Source of the DNA: Symbiodinium natans | Lineage: Eukaryota; Sar; Dinophyceae; Suessiales; Symbiodiniaceae | DNA length: 64,000 nucleotides | Direction of reading: 5' to 3' | Assembly: GCA_905221605.1 (NCBI GenBank) | Contig: CAJNDS010000151.1 | Coordinates: 124,001-188,000, forward strand | Shown here: positions 33,871 to 45,804 of the stretch, piece after piece | How positions within the stretch are numbered: the first letter of the stretch is position 1 | Layout: each line of letters opens with the position of its first letter | Notes under the pieces: generated by a model | Databases searched by the model: none | What the model saw: the letters and a program-made list of their open reading frames with translations, nothing else | Told to the model about the DNA's origin: nothing | Program-made: the position numbers and the translations under genes

Positions 33871-34960
33871 GTAGGGGGGGTTTAGGGTTGTTTTTGCATG
33901 TGGGGGTTAGAGTTCGAGTGAGGCGCATGATAGGCTGTGGTGCTGCACATCTGAAAGCCTTACATGGGAGCGGTGGTCGTTTCCATGCAGAGGTTGGATA
34001 GAATTCCTCTAGAAAGGCAACCTACGAAAGATCACATCAGCCAGGCGCAAGGGGTCAGATTGCAGGTCTAGCTCAACAAGACATGTGGCTCTTCTGACAT
34101 TTCTCAGATGTTTTCTGAAGTTTATTTGGTGTGCTCGGGCCAGCGTTTCTGAGGCTTTGGAGCTCCTCGTCCGAGCATGTCCTAGCCAACTGACCCAGCC
34201 AACCAGCGGCCCGTGCAAACCCCCTCACAAAGGACCTTTGCTAGCTGATCGCTTCCTGTATGTGAAGTTCAAATTGTCCAGCTGCAAGGCCACTGGCATT
34301 CCAGGCACCCGGCAGCAGCTCTTACGAGGCGAGCACGGTAGTTTCAGGCTCGAGGTCCGTGGCTGCATTTATGGGCTCCTCTCGCGGTATCCTGAGCTAG
34401 ACGGTGTGTCAGGGAAAGTGGGGCCCCCTCAGTTTAGAACACTCCACGTCCTGCTGCGTACACAGTTGCCGCCTTTCGTTCAGCAGATACCAGAGGCCTC
34501 CCAGGCCGCAGGATATGGGGAGCAAGTGGGGCGTAGTTGCCAACCTCATGTCGGGGTCCCTGTCGTATCATAGAGGGGATGCTTCCCCTTTTAGCAGCTC
34601 ATGGGCCAATAACCCTAAACCCTCAACCCTAAACCCTAAACCCTAAACAGGCCATGACCTCCTTTGGCCAACCATGAAGCTGTCACAGCTTGGGGAGGAG
34701 GCCTGGCACTGTTAACTCGGTAGGGCCCTTGGGACGTGTCAGATTTTTCCCTTATTGGGTGTGGGAGGATCATGTGCCTTGAGGTTTCTCAATCGACATT
34801 CTGCACGGGCCGCACATCGTGTGTGTTTGCTACAAGCGTTAGGATTGTTGACTCCGAAACATGTAAATTTGTCGGGCTCAGGTTTCCAGGCGAAGGGTTG
34901 GTCCGTGACTAAACCCTAAAGCATGATGCCGGGAATACAGAGCGCGCACTTGCAGCTCCG

Positions 34961-35066
34961 CAGCAGGAGGAGCTGTTCCTCAGCCTGGTAGTGCACCGTG
35001 CGTCCTTCGTTGCGACGGCATCGGATGATGGCACGGCGCGAATCTGGAGCCTTTGCGGGGAATGGC
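34961..35066 (+). CDS. WD40 repeat piece 1 (second half of a blade)
   Basis: The frame reads VVHRASFVATASDDGTARIW. The TASDDGTARIW end is the classic second half of a WD40 blade, with the closing W replaced in the usual dinoflagellate or bacterial-type pattern (ARIW/AKIW). This is the first recognisable piece of the array that runs to 43.6 kb. Confidence 0.6.
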
Positions 35067-35550
35067 GATGCGTTTGTGTTGCATGCCGCTGCATCCTTGA
35101 GCAATGGACGACAACATGCAATGCTGAGACAGCAGCTGTTTTGTTTTCCAGCCTCCTGCGTCAGCGAGGCACACTCATCGAGGCACTTGCGCTTCCCGGA
35201 TGCAGTTCTGCAGCAGATCCAATCAGCTGCTGTACCGGTTCAACTGCCAAACTCCAGCCATCTTCGGATCTGAAGCATGAAGTCCAAGATTCAAGGCCCA
35301 TTCAGTGTGCTCAGTGAAGCTGAGGTTCACACGCTGGAGGGCCATGGAGAATCTTGGCCTGCAGTGCAAGCACGAGCACAAGGGGCCAGGTTCGATAAGG
35401 GGTAAGAATCTTGGTGAATCGTCCGGGCCCGATACGGCAAGTCTTGCATTCGTCGTGGCGCACCAAGGAGTGTTTGCTTTGTCTTCGAAACTCTGCGGCG
35501 TGTTTCTTGTGTTTGCTCGATGTTGCTTGTGCCCCTCCGAAGCACGTTGT

Positions 35551-35763
35551 ATGAATCTCAGCGAGGGCCAAGCCCCAGAGAGAGCGAGAGTCTTGACTGG
35601 TGCTGAGGACGTGGTGCGGTCTGCCGTTTTTTCTCCGGATGGCTACTTCGTGCTTACGGCAACATCTGCCGGAAATGCCAAGATTTGGAATGTGCCAAGG
35701 CTGCAGACCTTGAGGGGAACAGCGCAAGAGCTTGACGCCTGCTTAGACTTGAGAGCCCTGTGA
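35551..35763 (+). CDS. WD40 repeat piece 2 (complete blade in one exon)
   Basis: Complete blade: VLTGAEDVVRSAVFSPDGYF, then VLTATSAGNAKIWNV, then the start of the next blade, LQTLRG. FSPDG and AKIW are the WD40 hallmark positions. The frame is open from 35305, but only ~35590-35730 is clearly WD40. The usual GH is replaced by GA. Confidence 0.65.
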   Translation: MNLSEGQAPERARVLTGAEDVVRSAVFSPDGYFVLTATSAGNAKIWNVPRLQTLRGTAQELDACLDLRAL

Positions 35764-36435
35764 CTTCGATCCTGAAGGAGAAGTGTGGTTCGAAGCATTA
35801 GGGGGACTCAGCTCAGATCATCCCGTGTCAATTAAGTCACATCCAGGAATTCACGGCGAATACAATCTCAAATCACATGCGCTTGAAGTCACATCGCTGA
35901 ACTACTTTCAGGCCAAAAAACCCAATGATTCGCGATCACACGACGCGGTGCTTCATGATGTGCAAAGAAAGAAGTTCCACATCCTTCAAGTATGGCTCGA
36001 AGGCACCGGCATTGAAGCTGATGATGGCGAGGGTTTAGGGTTTAGGGTGTAGGGTTTGCTGCAAATGGGTTTAGGGGGGTCATTTTGTCGAACCGCCCGG
36101 CAAAAGGCTTGGAAGATTGGCATTCCACGTAGCTCGTGCCAGGTTGCGCCGTGGACTGGTGGGACTTCCGGTTTCAGTGGCATAAGCAGTCACAACTTTG
36201 CAGTTCCGAGGTGTTGACGGGACAGTGTGTCAGAGCTCTGCTCGCTGGCTGCAGCTAGCTGCCTCGGAGACTTCATACCTTGAAAGGTTTGGGATCGGTC
36301 AAGCTTGAAAGTGCTAAGCAGAACAACTGCAGCGTTGAACTGGCGGGATCGAGAGGGCCTTTTTGAGGCTGCGTGGTGTCCCACTCTGAAGCCCTAGATT
36401 GGCATACATGGATGATGCAAGACATGGCCCAGCAG

Positions 36436-37035
36436 ACCAGGCCGGTGCAAACCTATGCCTTGTCCCTGGCAGTCTTTAGTGCCGACTCTTCCCTCGCAGT
36501 TGGGCAGCATTCGGAGGTCTTGTGTGGGCTCCAGCAATTCGGACATTTCGGATGGTCGAGGGCTCGAGTAGGCTGCAGCAGCGACGTTTCATCAGAGGTG
36601 GCCAGTTGCACACCTCAGGGGCATGCATCAGGCGTAATCGAAGATGGCAAAGCTCAGCTTGAAAAAGGGCGAGCACGTGGATAGCTACAAGTAGCTCATG
36701 CGTACGGGCATCGGCAGCCAAGAAGGCATCCATGAACAAGTCTAATGTAGAAGCACACCTCGCATAGAATAGCCCTTCGACCCCCAATGCAAGCCAACAC
36801 ACACACACACAGAGATACGGCACCACGTATATATATATATATATATATATACATATATTTTTTAAATACATAATACATATGTGTTAGTTTTTTGGATAGC
36901 CATTAATATAGAACCCTTAGTGTTGGTTGGGTTCCCATGAAAGGGTCGGGTTCATGAGCCTTCAACTAGGATCCGACTCTGAACCCCTTGCCACTCAGGT
37001 GTTGACCGCAGCCATTGATGGGACTGTGGCTGAGC
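36436..37035 (+). CDS. WD40 repeat piece 3 (split blade, weak)
   Basis: First half near 36436-36505 (YALSLAVFSADSSLAVG). Second half from 36999, directly after a CAG acceptor: VLTAAIDGTVAELHT. In the second half AKIW has decayed to AELH. The half-blade boundary is at the same place as in the better copies. Confidence 0.45.
36828..36860. repeat. (TA)n microsatellite
   Basis: ATATATAT run within the WD40 region. Similar runs with GTATATGCACATG words lie at 37296-37460. Confidence 0.9.
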
Positions 37036-38076
37036 TCCATACGAACCCTAAGATCCCCCGAAACCCTGAGTCTTTGAAACCCTGCCGGGGCGTCGGTTAC
37101 AGAAGAAGTCTGGGGCCCCAAACCCTAAACCCTAAACCCTAAACCCCCTCACGAAATGCAATGTAGAGGTCTTTTGTAAATGCCCGGTGGCTGGAAGGCC
37201 CCTGCAGCTGGAGCATGCAGGGTTCAGAGGTTCGGGTGGATGCTAGCAGCCTGCACCTTCTAGTTTTGCAGACTTCGTAGATTCGGATCCAATCTATATA
37301 TATATATACATATATACATACATATATGCACATGTATTTTCGGGATATATACAACATACATAAATACGCACATATATGTAGACACATACGTATATGCACA
37401 TGTATTTTTGTGATATATACACACGCATACACATATTTACATATATATATATATATGTATGTATATCTGTGTGTGGGTGCGTGGGCACCTGGGGTCTGGA
37501 GAAGGCGCCCGAGCCTTGGCTTTAGTGTCAGATTGGCAGCTTGGCCGGCATGTCAGTCTACAGCTTTCCTTTCCGAACATAACATAGAACATACCGTAAG
37601 TACATATGTGTATATCTAAACAAATATAAATGTAAATTTATTAATTACTTATTTTATTTATTTATGTATATACACAAACCCTAGATGAACCCTAAACATA
37701 TGCTAATTTATCAATCGGTTAATGCATGTAAAATCTTGGGGGGCCTTGAGGGCTCAGACTCATTCAACATGAGGCGAAGATCTGGCGTGTGCCTTGCGGC
37801 GGCTGCTTTCAAACCCTGCGGGGTCACCAAGGCAGCACGTGTGGGAGCGAGGGGGCTTAGGGCGACTGCACCGAGGGACTCAAACGACATGCCGGGAGGC
37901 AGAGTGTTCGCCTGCAGTGCGTCATGTAAGTCCTGTGTAAAGGTGCAGCGGTGCAAAGCGCACAAAAGCAGCCAGGGGTGAGCCATCCCACCCAACTTAA
38001 ATCCCTGGGGCCTCGTGCACTGGTGTCTTGTCCTCCGAAACTACCAGCCTGCTCTTAGCCCGAAATGCTGAGAATT

Positions 38077-38290
38077 GCTCATCGGGCATGCAGCAGGCAC
38101 AGTGACTTCTGCAGAGTTCTCAAAAGACGGCACGCAGGCAAGGTCACTGCGATCACTGACCATAAGGTAACATGTCTGTTGAGAAGTTGATTGATTGCTG
38201 ACGAGCACAATTGCAGCTGCCGATCGACCAGGTGCTTACTGGATCCTGGGACAAGACGGCCAAAATCTGGTCACAGGGCAAGATCTTAGG
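38077..38290 (+). CDS. WD40 repeat piece 4 (split blade, best example)
   Basis: First half: ELLIGHAAGTVTSAEFSKDG, ending TQ at 38137. GC donor at 38138-38139, AG acceptor at 38230-38231. Second half from 38232: VLTGSWDKTAKIWSQGKILG. The 94-base GC-AG intron is phase 0 and falls between strands, right after FSxDGxx. All WD40 signature positions (GH, FSxDG, D, AKIW) are present. Confidence 0.75.
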
Positions 38291-38714
38291 CACCTTTTTT
38301 TGGTCGGCGGCGAGCCGCACTCTACGTTGATGTCGCTTTTTTTTCATGCCCACGAAGGGGAACATCAAGGCAGTCTGGGCCGGGTACTTCACAGCAAGAC
38401 AGAGGGAGATGGAGAAGCCAGAGAGAGAGAGAGAGAGAGAGAGAAAAAAAACAAAAGAAAAGCAAAAACGGATGAAGCGCAGAGGAAGAGCTACCAACGA
38501 GTACGGAAGTGGCCCCGGCACACGTAAGCCGAGAAAGTCCAGGGGAAGCAGCAGGATGTGAGGGGTAATTCGCCGGTGGGCACATCATCGTATGACAGCA
38601 CAGAAGTGCGCCCTTTTCTTCCATGTGCCCAGAAGAGTTTTGAAGCGGCAAGCAGGCATCGGGGTTGATATACGCAGAACGGCAGAACCCGCCGCACAGT
38701 ACCAGTATTGCAAA

Positions 38715-38733
38715 CAGGGGGGGGGGGGGGGGT
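38715..38733. repeat. Poly-G run beside GA-rich stretch
   Basis: A run of ~17 G, followed by GGAGCAAGAGAACGAGAGAGC. GA repeats also at 38420-38446 and 43367-43409. Confidence 0.85.
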
Positions 38734-39763
38734 CGAGGAGGGAGCAAGAGAACGAGAGAGCAAGCAAGAGAGGCAGAGAACTGGAGAGGATGGCCAAAAT
38801 TCGTTGTCTATGTTATGCCCTTCAAGGAAACAATGCTGGACTCTAGACCTTTTGGATGCAAAAATGCCTTAGCCTGTGAGCTCTTACACCACATCCACAC
38901 CCAAGGCTCGTCGCACCGACGGGACGCAGTGAGCCGAAGGGTGGCGAGGTACTGCCAAAACATAATATAATAATTTCAAATAGTTGTATCATGATATAGT
39001 ACTACAAGCATACCATATTACAATGGTCCATAAAGATTAGTGTTTACAAGTAAGAATAGCCAAGTCATGCATCAATGCAATATCATAAGAATGCTCGCGG
39101 TAGGGAGTGGCTGTGAGGGTCACAGTACATTGAGACACGCCCTAAACCCTAAACCACAAATCAACACCACCGTGAAGCCTTGTGGTTTCAGCGCTCACAA
39201 CTCCAGGAATTCCCGATTCCACCGAAGGGTCATGGCTCCCGTTGGATTTGGGGTTTAGGGTTTAGGATTAGGGCTTTAGGGTTCAGGGTTCAGGGTTTAG
39301 GGCCCCTCACGGAACCCGGGCTCAAAAGGGTTAAGGGGTTGGGTTTAGGCGGCCATAATTCGAAAAATGAGGGAGAGGGCTCAATCCACAAGCCTGCGGC
39401 CATACCCTTCGTGTTCCGGGCCATTCGTCGCTGGAAGGTGGCCAAACGAGACCTCAACTCGTGCTTCGGCTGCGTCCGCTTTCTGCTCACCTCCTGCTGC
39501 CAGACACGCAGCCCAGCTTGCAAAGGCGTTCTGGGCCTGGGAGTCAGGTGAAGATGGTGCCCTGCGAACGCGTTTGTGATGCTTACAGATAATCACAGTG
39601 AAGAGCAGTCTGGGCTCAGGGTTGGGACATGGCTTTCCGATTGCTGAAAGACTGATGGCTCCAACTCAGGCCATGATCGGCTTTGCCTTTGCACACTGCG
39701 GGGGCACAGCAGTTGGCTCAGCAGTGCCGCAGAAGCTGAGTGATCATGCAGGCGCGTGTATGA

Positions 39764-40065
39764 TGGGTACTGCAGGCCATGCGGTTCTCTCTGCAGCATA
39801 TGCTCCGGACGGTGAAGCCGCTCCTTGCCCCGATGCGGACGCCAGGTTGACTCTTGGGTTTCGGGCTGAAACTTTTGAGGGCGGTGCTCATAGCCTGAAT
39901 GGCGGAGCTTGTTTTGGGGGGGGGGGAGGGTTTTCGGTTTAGGGTCAAGAAGGCTGCCCCGAAAGCCCAAACCCTACGTGCTGGATGTGGGAGCTCAGGT
40001 GCTGACGGCCTCTGTGGATGGTACTGCGCGAATATGGCGCGGAGGCATCCGTTTTCATACTCCTA
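39764..40065 (+). CDS. WD40 repeat piece 5 (split blade)
   Basis: First half GTAGHAVLSAAYAPDGEA ends at 39819 before a GC donor. Second half begins at 39999 after CTCAG: VLTASVDGTARIWRGGIRF. Phase 0, same boundary as piece 4. The intron contains G-runs and single telomere-like units (TTTAGGG, AACCCTA). Confidence 0.7.
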
Positions 40066-40177
40066 GGGTCACGCCCGTGTGAAGATCACGGGAGCTTGGG
40101 CCCCGACTCAAGAAATGGTTTAGGGCTTGCATTTTAGGGAGGGTTGGGACATGCACCTGCCAGGTGAGACAATACAG

Positions 40178-41250
40178 ATCCTAGAGGGACATGGCCTGGG
40201 AGTTTTCTCGGCCGTCTTCTCTGCACCACGGTTTGGAGTTCAAAGAGTTTGAGGTAGTGATTTTCAGGGCCAAGAGGAGTTGACTCCCACGGGAGGAGGG
40301 ACGACGAAGGGGTTATGCATTCAAGTTATATGTCAAAGAGTAGAGTTGGGGAGTTCTAGGACGTGTAGGTATGTATCTTGGGTAGAGTCCAGCGAGTTCT
40401 TTCGTGAGTATGTATCGCCCGGAGTGTACTTGGAGTAGTAGAAGTAGTGTAAACCATAGGCCCAAATGGGCTCCCATGCAAGACCCTGAGAAAGGGTGTG
40501 CTTCGCCTGGCTTGAGTCGTGGGGTCGTGTACTTGGGGTGTAGCTGGTATGGCTGAAGTGGCGAGGTAACATAGAAACACTAAGCACTCATGTTACAAGA
40601 ATGGCGAAGCGCATGTTCAAGGAACATGAAGTCGTTTTGGAGAGGGTCGATCCCAAAGAGGGCTACCGTACTCCAACGGGCAACGGCTCCAGGGGGAAAG
40701 CAGATGTCCTGTTGTCGGTTGGAAGGCTTGGGGAGGGGAACTAGGTAACGAGTCGCAATCAGCCCATGACTCATCGAAGAGACACACTCAGACCCTGCCT
40801 TGACGTTCGGCCAGTTATGCAGAAGCGAGAAAAACCCCCAACCCTACGTGACCATGATGTCACCCTCTACAGGACCCGGACCATCTTTGCCTCGCCTTGC
40901 CTGTCCGAATGTGAGTGATTAACCCATTCCTTTGATGTCTTAAGCCGCCGTAGCCGAGTAAGTAACCTTTCAGACTTGTTGGTTGCGGGGAGTACTATGT
41001 TGGCACAGAGTCCCAACTTGGATGCCCTTTTGACTTAGAAAGTGGCGTTTGTAAGGTGGCTTATTGGGATTTAAAGTAGGCTTTCTAGGGGATACTAAGT
41101 CAACTTACCAGATCTTACTAGGTCAAAGGAGCTTCTAAGTCTGTGCCACCAAGGTGGATTCCCGGCTGATCTTGACCGCCTCCTGGGACCGAACAGCAAA
41201 GATTTGGGACGTCGCCTCGGGCGTGTGCCTAAGGACCCGCTTTCAGGTTC
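40178..41250 (+). CDS. WD40 repeat piece 6 (split blade)
   Basis: First half from 40178 after AATACAG: ILEGHGLGVFSAVFSAPRFG. Second half from ~41153 after ACCAAG: VDSRLILTASWDRTAKIW, continuing DVASGVCLRTRFQ into the next blade. The intervening ~900 bases hold no recognisable exon. Confidence 0.65.
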
Positions 41251-41436
41251 AGGTTGGCTCCGAAGGGTTCAGGGCATCAAGGCTGCTGTGCTATAGATCA
41301 AGGGCTTAGTAGATGGCAGAAATCTTGTCCCGTGCTTCAAACGCCCTAAACCCCGAACCTGAAACCCATAAACCCCGCATTGCTTTGGCCAGTCGGGTGG
41401 CAAAAAAAAAACCATAAATCCTGAAACCTAAGTTCC

Positions 41437-41553
41437 ACACTGGAGGACACTGACAGGCCATGGCCTCCCGGTACGTTCCGCCGTGTTCTCGGCAGACGAT
41501 GCAGCGGTGCTCACTGCTTCCGACGATGGCCGGGGCAGGGCTGCAGGAAGGGT
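41437..41553 (+). CDS. WD40 repeat piece 7 (blade in one exon, end decayed)
   Basis: WRTLTGHGLPVRSAVFSADD, then AAVLTASDDGRGRAAG. GH, VFSADD and the TASDDG turn are intact, but the final AKIW is replaced by GRAAG. The frame then stops. Confidence 0.6.
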
Positions 41554-41844
41554 TTAGGCGGTCTAGGGTTTAGGGTTAAGGGTTTGAGGTTTAGTCTCTA
41601 GATTGGGGTCATTTTGGGGGGGTCTTCAAAAGGTGCCGTCCTAGATAGCAGTCAAGAAGGGACCCTAATTTAGAGAACCACCCATATAGGGCAGGCGCCA
41701 GCTAGCATGCTCATGTTTCGAGGGCAGGCGACGGTAAGCTGGGCCGGTCATCAAATAGCTCATGTACTTTGTGCCGCAAGATCACCAGATGAAATGCCAC
41801 ACTACGATTAGTCTAGTGGTTCTGAGAATAAGATGGAGATTGCT

Positions 41845-41970
41845 TGACTGCTGGGGCACACGATTCTGTGGAAGATATTCGCCCGTGTTCCTCCACACCA
41901 GGCAGCGCAAAGATTTGGAGCGTGAAGACAGGGACATGCTTGCGAACGTTGGTCAGGCACCTTGGCAGGT
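41845..41970 (+). CDS. WD40 repeat piece 8 (frame change inside)
   Basis: LLGHTILWKIFARVPPHQ in one frame and GSAKIWSVKTGTCLRTLVRH in another, within 120 bases. Either a very short intron or a frameshift separates them. The AKIWSVKTGTCLRTL part is a good blade end plus the next blade's first strand. Confidence 0.5.
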
Positions 41971-42271
41971 AGGGGCATTCCAAGACATAAACCCAGACTC
42001 ACCCTAAACCTTGATCAATTTAGCTGTTCCGGAAGCCTTTTTGCCCGAACCAAGCGGAACGCCTCGAACCCCCACTCTTCCACCCAACAAACGGCAAGAA
42101 GCTTCGGTTGGAGCATTGCTAGACGGGTGACCGAAAGTCCCTAAATACCCTTGCTCCCCCTAAACCCTAACCCCTGAACCCTGAACCTTGAACCCTGAAC
42201 CCTGAACCCAACCCTTAACCCTAAAAGCCCAAACCTAGAGCCTAAAGCCTGAACGGCACTCAGCAGCTCAG

Positions 42272-42725
42272 GCCCGGGCACTTTGTCCGCGTAGCGCTGT
42301 TCAGCGCTTTGGCAAGTGCTTATCATACTTGTCTTGGAGAATAGAGATTTGTAGGGCTTATTGGGGTTTAGGGTTTAGGGTTGGATTTAGCGTTTGTTGG
42401 GGTTTATGGTTTAGGGTTCCTCGCTGGCAGGTACCGGCATGGCTCTCAGACGGGGTTCAAAAGGGTTGTAGGAGTTAACAGGTCTCTTTCCAGTTACACC
42501 TAAGCAGCAGGAAAAAAACGAAGCTCAACAAATATGGAGTTGCTCTAAGCGAAAGGGAACGAAACAAGCCAGGGGTACTTCCCATGCACTGTTGAAAACC
42601 AGCAACCTGCCTTGAAACCCTAAAACCGAAACCCTAAACCCTAAACCCCACAAGAGCCAGGCCCTGATGCCACTTTGGTCCTCACTTCCTTCGAGGATGG
42701 CCACTCGGCAAAGGAAGCCAGGGAT
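42272..42725 (+). CDS. WD40 repeat piece 9 (split blade, degenerate)
   Basis: First half: TQQLRPGHFVRVALFSALAS. Second half near 42663: PDATLVLTSFEDGHSAKEAR, where AKIW has become AKEA. TTTAGGG and CCCTAAA repeats lie between the halves. Confidence 0.45.
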
Positions 42726-43365
42726 GGCTTTCCGGTCATGCGACCCGAGCCATTCTTACTTGGTTTTCGAGGGATTCAGGGTTTAGGGCTTAGGGTTTAG
42801 GATTGTAATAGTAGTGTGAACGATGCGAGTGGGGGAACAGGGGCGGGGGGGAGTTTTTGTTCTGCTGAAGTTGGGGCATTGGCGACGCCATCAAAAGCCG
42901 ATTTTACAACATGACCAAAGCTGTCACCACAGTGTTGGACCTTGCCATACTTGAATCGTGATGGGGAATATCCAATGCAGCCCGTGTCTTGATGATGGTC
43001 CTGGGTCGTGCGAAATCCGTTTGTGGGACCACTTCCGGATTTGCAGCATTCCACAATATACGGTCGGTGGGCCTTTGATGCAGCCCTTGACGGGCACTGT
43101 AAAGGGCTAAGAGGAAAGCTTGCTCAATGCCTAAAGGCGAACGGTATTTCTAATCCTTGTGGCTGCCACCGTCAGCTTCCTCAGGACGGCCGATATAACA
43201 GAGCTTTCCCTGCAGACTTACGAGCTGCAATCCCCGGACGCCGCGCAAGAATTCATACCCTTGTGTCCCACATCAGAAAAGTCGTGCTCCCGCCACACCC
43301 CTTGCCTTGGCTTGTCGTCTTGGTGCCTAATTGCATGCCACAACAGACACGAGAAGCAGACGGAA

Positions 43366-43403
<38 letters not shown>

Positions 43404-43542
43404 AGAGCAAAGCCTGAACCTGCTATACCCGTAACTTAGGTGCACACAGACCCCCATTCCGAGCTTCCCACAAGCCCTGAACCTCGAACACAACGCCAGC
43501 CGACGGCCTAAGGCACAGCCCAGCTCTGGGATCCTTGCACAG

Positions 43543-43605
43543 GGGACTGCCTGCAAACCCTGTCTGGGCACGACCAGTCGGTGGGGAGGGTTCAGAGTTG
43601 AGGCT
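43543..43605 (+). CDS. WD40 repeat piece 10 (first strand of a blade)
   Basis: GDCLQTLSGHDQSVGRVQS, a clear blade start (LQTLxGHxxxV). No matching second half was found. This is the last recognisable piece of the array. Confidence 0.5.
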
Positions 43606-43649
43606 TCCAAAGGTTTGCACATGGAAGTCGTTTCGAGCACGATGCCCGA

Positions 43650-45715
43650 GGGTAAACAAATTTGGGTACCTGGTTTGGGCATCTTGCTCAGTCAACAGAG
43701 TTATGGCGCAGTGCATGGCTACACGAGGTTGCTATCCAACTCCATAGGAGATGGGTTCCGGATGTATCAGAATCTGCGCCAGGTGAAGTTTGCGCGCTTC
43801 TCTCCCTGATCTCGACTGAGACTTCCAGCCGAGTTAAAGCCAGCTGGATTGCCAGGACAGTAGCTGTCAAAGCAAGGTTGCCGTGGCATTGGTTCAGTAT
43901 ATGTGTTAGCGAGCGTTTTGACGCTTAGGTTTTTTGGGTCGCCGCACCTAAACCTTGACTTTGAGAAGCTGCCATGTTACTGTTTCAATTGCACATACTC
44001 GTCTTTCCTTGCGCAATGGCCTCTGTATATCTTATTTCCTGAGTGCACATCTTCTGACTGAGGCGGTCGTAGTCTGCAAGTTGCGAAGACCGTGGCCCAA
44101 ACCATTCCCCTAAACCCTAAACCTTAAACGCAAAGGGAGTGCTGACAAAGGGAGCGTGAGAAAGGCACGGAACACTCTGACGTAGACGGTGTGCTGCACA
44201 AGGGATTTCAACTAGAAGCAACCCAACAAGGCTGCGACCAAAGACATGCACACATAATGAGTCCCGACATTACGGGCCGTGCGCACTTTGAGAATTTGGC
44301 GGGGCATCTGGTTCCTGCCTTGCCAGCCAAACCATCAGCGCGTGGCGGATCTGCAAGGGTTAGCAACTTGGGTTTCTCTATGAAGCCTCACTGACAAGGT
44401 GTTGGGAAGCGTGATAGAACTCGAGGGTGGCTCTTTGACGGACGCGCCACCCTTTCAGATCTGTGTCACTTGTCCGTTGATCAGCAGAACCTCCTGTCCA
44501 AGCTCTTCAAGGCTACAATTGCTGAAAAAGTACCATGAACCTCCAAGTAGACCCTAAACCCATAAACCCTAAACTAGATTTTTGGAGGTTTCCGAAATCT
44601 ATATTGGTGTCCCCGATTTTCAAATTCGTAAACCCCCCAAGTTGGCACGAGCTGGCCGACGGAGCGCGGAGCATTCAGCTCACATCGTCCTTGCAGAGCG
44701 AAGCTCGAAGCGAGTGTAGTTAAAAAGCCCCGGCTCGGCTTGAGCTGGGCTCTTTTCAAGGGTTTAGGGCCTTTAGGATTCAGGGTTTCGGGTTTATAGG
44801 GTTTAGGCATGTTTTCCAAGAACGGGCTGGCCTGCCATCTCTTCTCAGCAAGAAACACTCACTTCGATGCCAGAAATCTGACATGATCTTAGCATTGGGG
44901 GTTCGGCCTGATGAAAGTATCAGGCATCTCCCGCACGAGCACACAAGGCGCCGTCACAAAATCTTGTTGGGTACTTACGACATTACGGGACCTCTTTTTG
45001 GGGTATCCCAAACGAGGCCGCAAGCTAGAGAACTGGTCATGTGGCGAGGGATTGGAGAGCAGGGTGTTTCTTTGAGGTTTCGGGCCAAGGGGGTGGTTAA
45101 GGGTAGGCCCAAAAAACTGCTGTTCTACATGCTTAAGGGGATGTTTAATTGTAAACGCTTGCACATGCCACCTTGGCAGACTGCCGGCCGCAGTACCCGG
45201 AGGGTTCCTAGGGGCCCAAAAGTACCCTGAGGGGTCCCAGTGGGGCCACCAACATTTCTGCAAAAGGGGCTCGGGTCTGTTGTCCAGATCCCGGCCTGCT
45301 TGAATCACGTCAGCTGCTCACTGCTCAAAGCACGATTATATAAGGAAAAATGTTTGTACAGCATGCAGCAGGATTGAAATCTTTGCCTCAAACTTGTGTT
45401 AAGTCAACCCTGAGCCCCAACTCTTCACCCACCTTGCACCTTTTGTCAACCCCCCTGCAAGATATCAAGAGGCCAATTGTCAGACCATGCGGGATGCAGA
45501 AATTTCCCAATGCCCAGCAGATCTCAAGCATAGCTTTCGAAGCCCAGAAAGTGGCGCCCAAGCTCAGTATGCTCTTCAGCCATAATGTTAAACAACCCCC
45601 CTCCCCCCCACCCCCGAGTAGTAAATACTCCTCATATACAATAATATAACTCTCATGTGAGTAGGGGAGGGGATTCTGCTCTTCAGCCGTAACAGCCAGC
45701 CCCCCTGCAACTGTC
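43650..45715. other. No gene firmly recognised; possible decayed WD40 trace
   Basis: A stretch near 44290-44345 reads FENLAGHLVPALPAKPSA, which could be a worn blade start, but it is too weak to call. Single telomere-like units occur near 44110, 44560 and 44760. Confidence 0.35.
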
Positions 45716-45721
45716 ATTGCC

Positions 45722-45802
45722 ATGTTTTGGCTGGTCCTGCTGTGGGCGGCTTCTGCCCTACCTGCGGCGAGGGGCGACGAGGGCTCTTGCGCTGCCGGCC
45801 AG
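45722..45802 (+). CDS. Candidate first exon: signal peptide of a secreted protein
   Basis: ATG at 45722 encodes MFWLVLLWAASALPAARG and DEGSCAAGQ, a textbook signal peptide with a cleavage-type ALPAARG. The exon ends in CAG before a GC donor (45803-45804). Without splicing, the frame stops one codon later. The downstream exons of this gene could not be identified. A 183-codon frame (45717-46268) overlaps in another frame and is not preferred. Confidence 0.5.
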
Positions 45803-45804
45803 GC

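Noticed and set aside
34085-34573. 162-codon + strand ORF
   Set aside because: No motif and no splice context. Composition does not stand out from other chance frames nearby.
40940-40965. Possible spliced-leader-like CCGTAGCC sequence
   Set aside because: Matches only the first few bases of the dinoflagellate spliced leader as I know it. The conserved remainder is missing.
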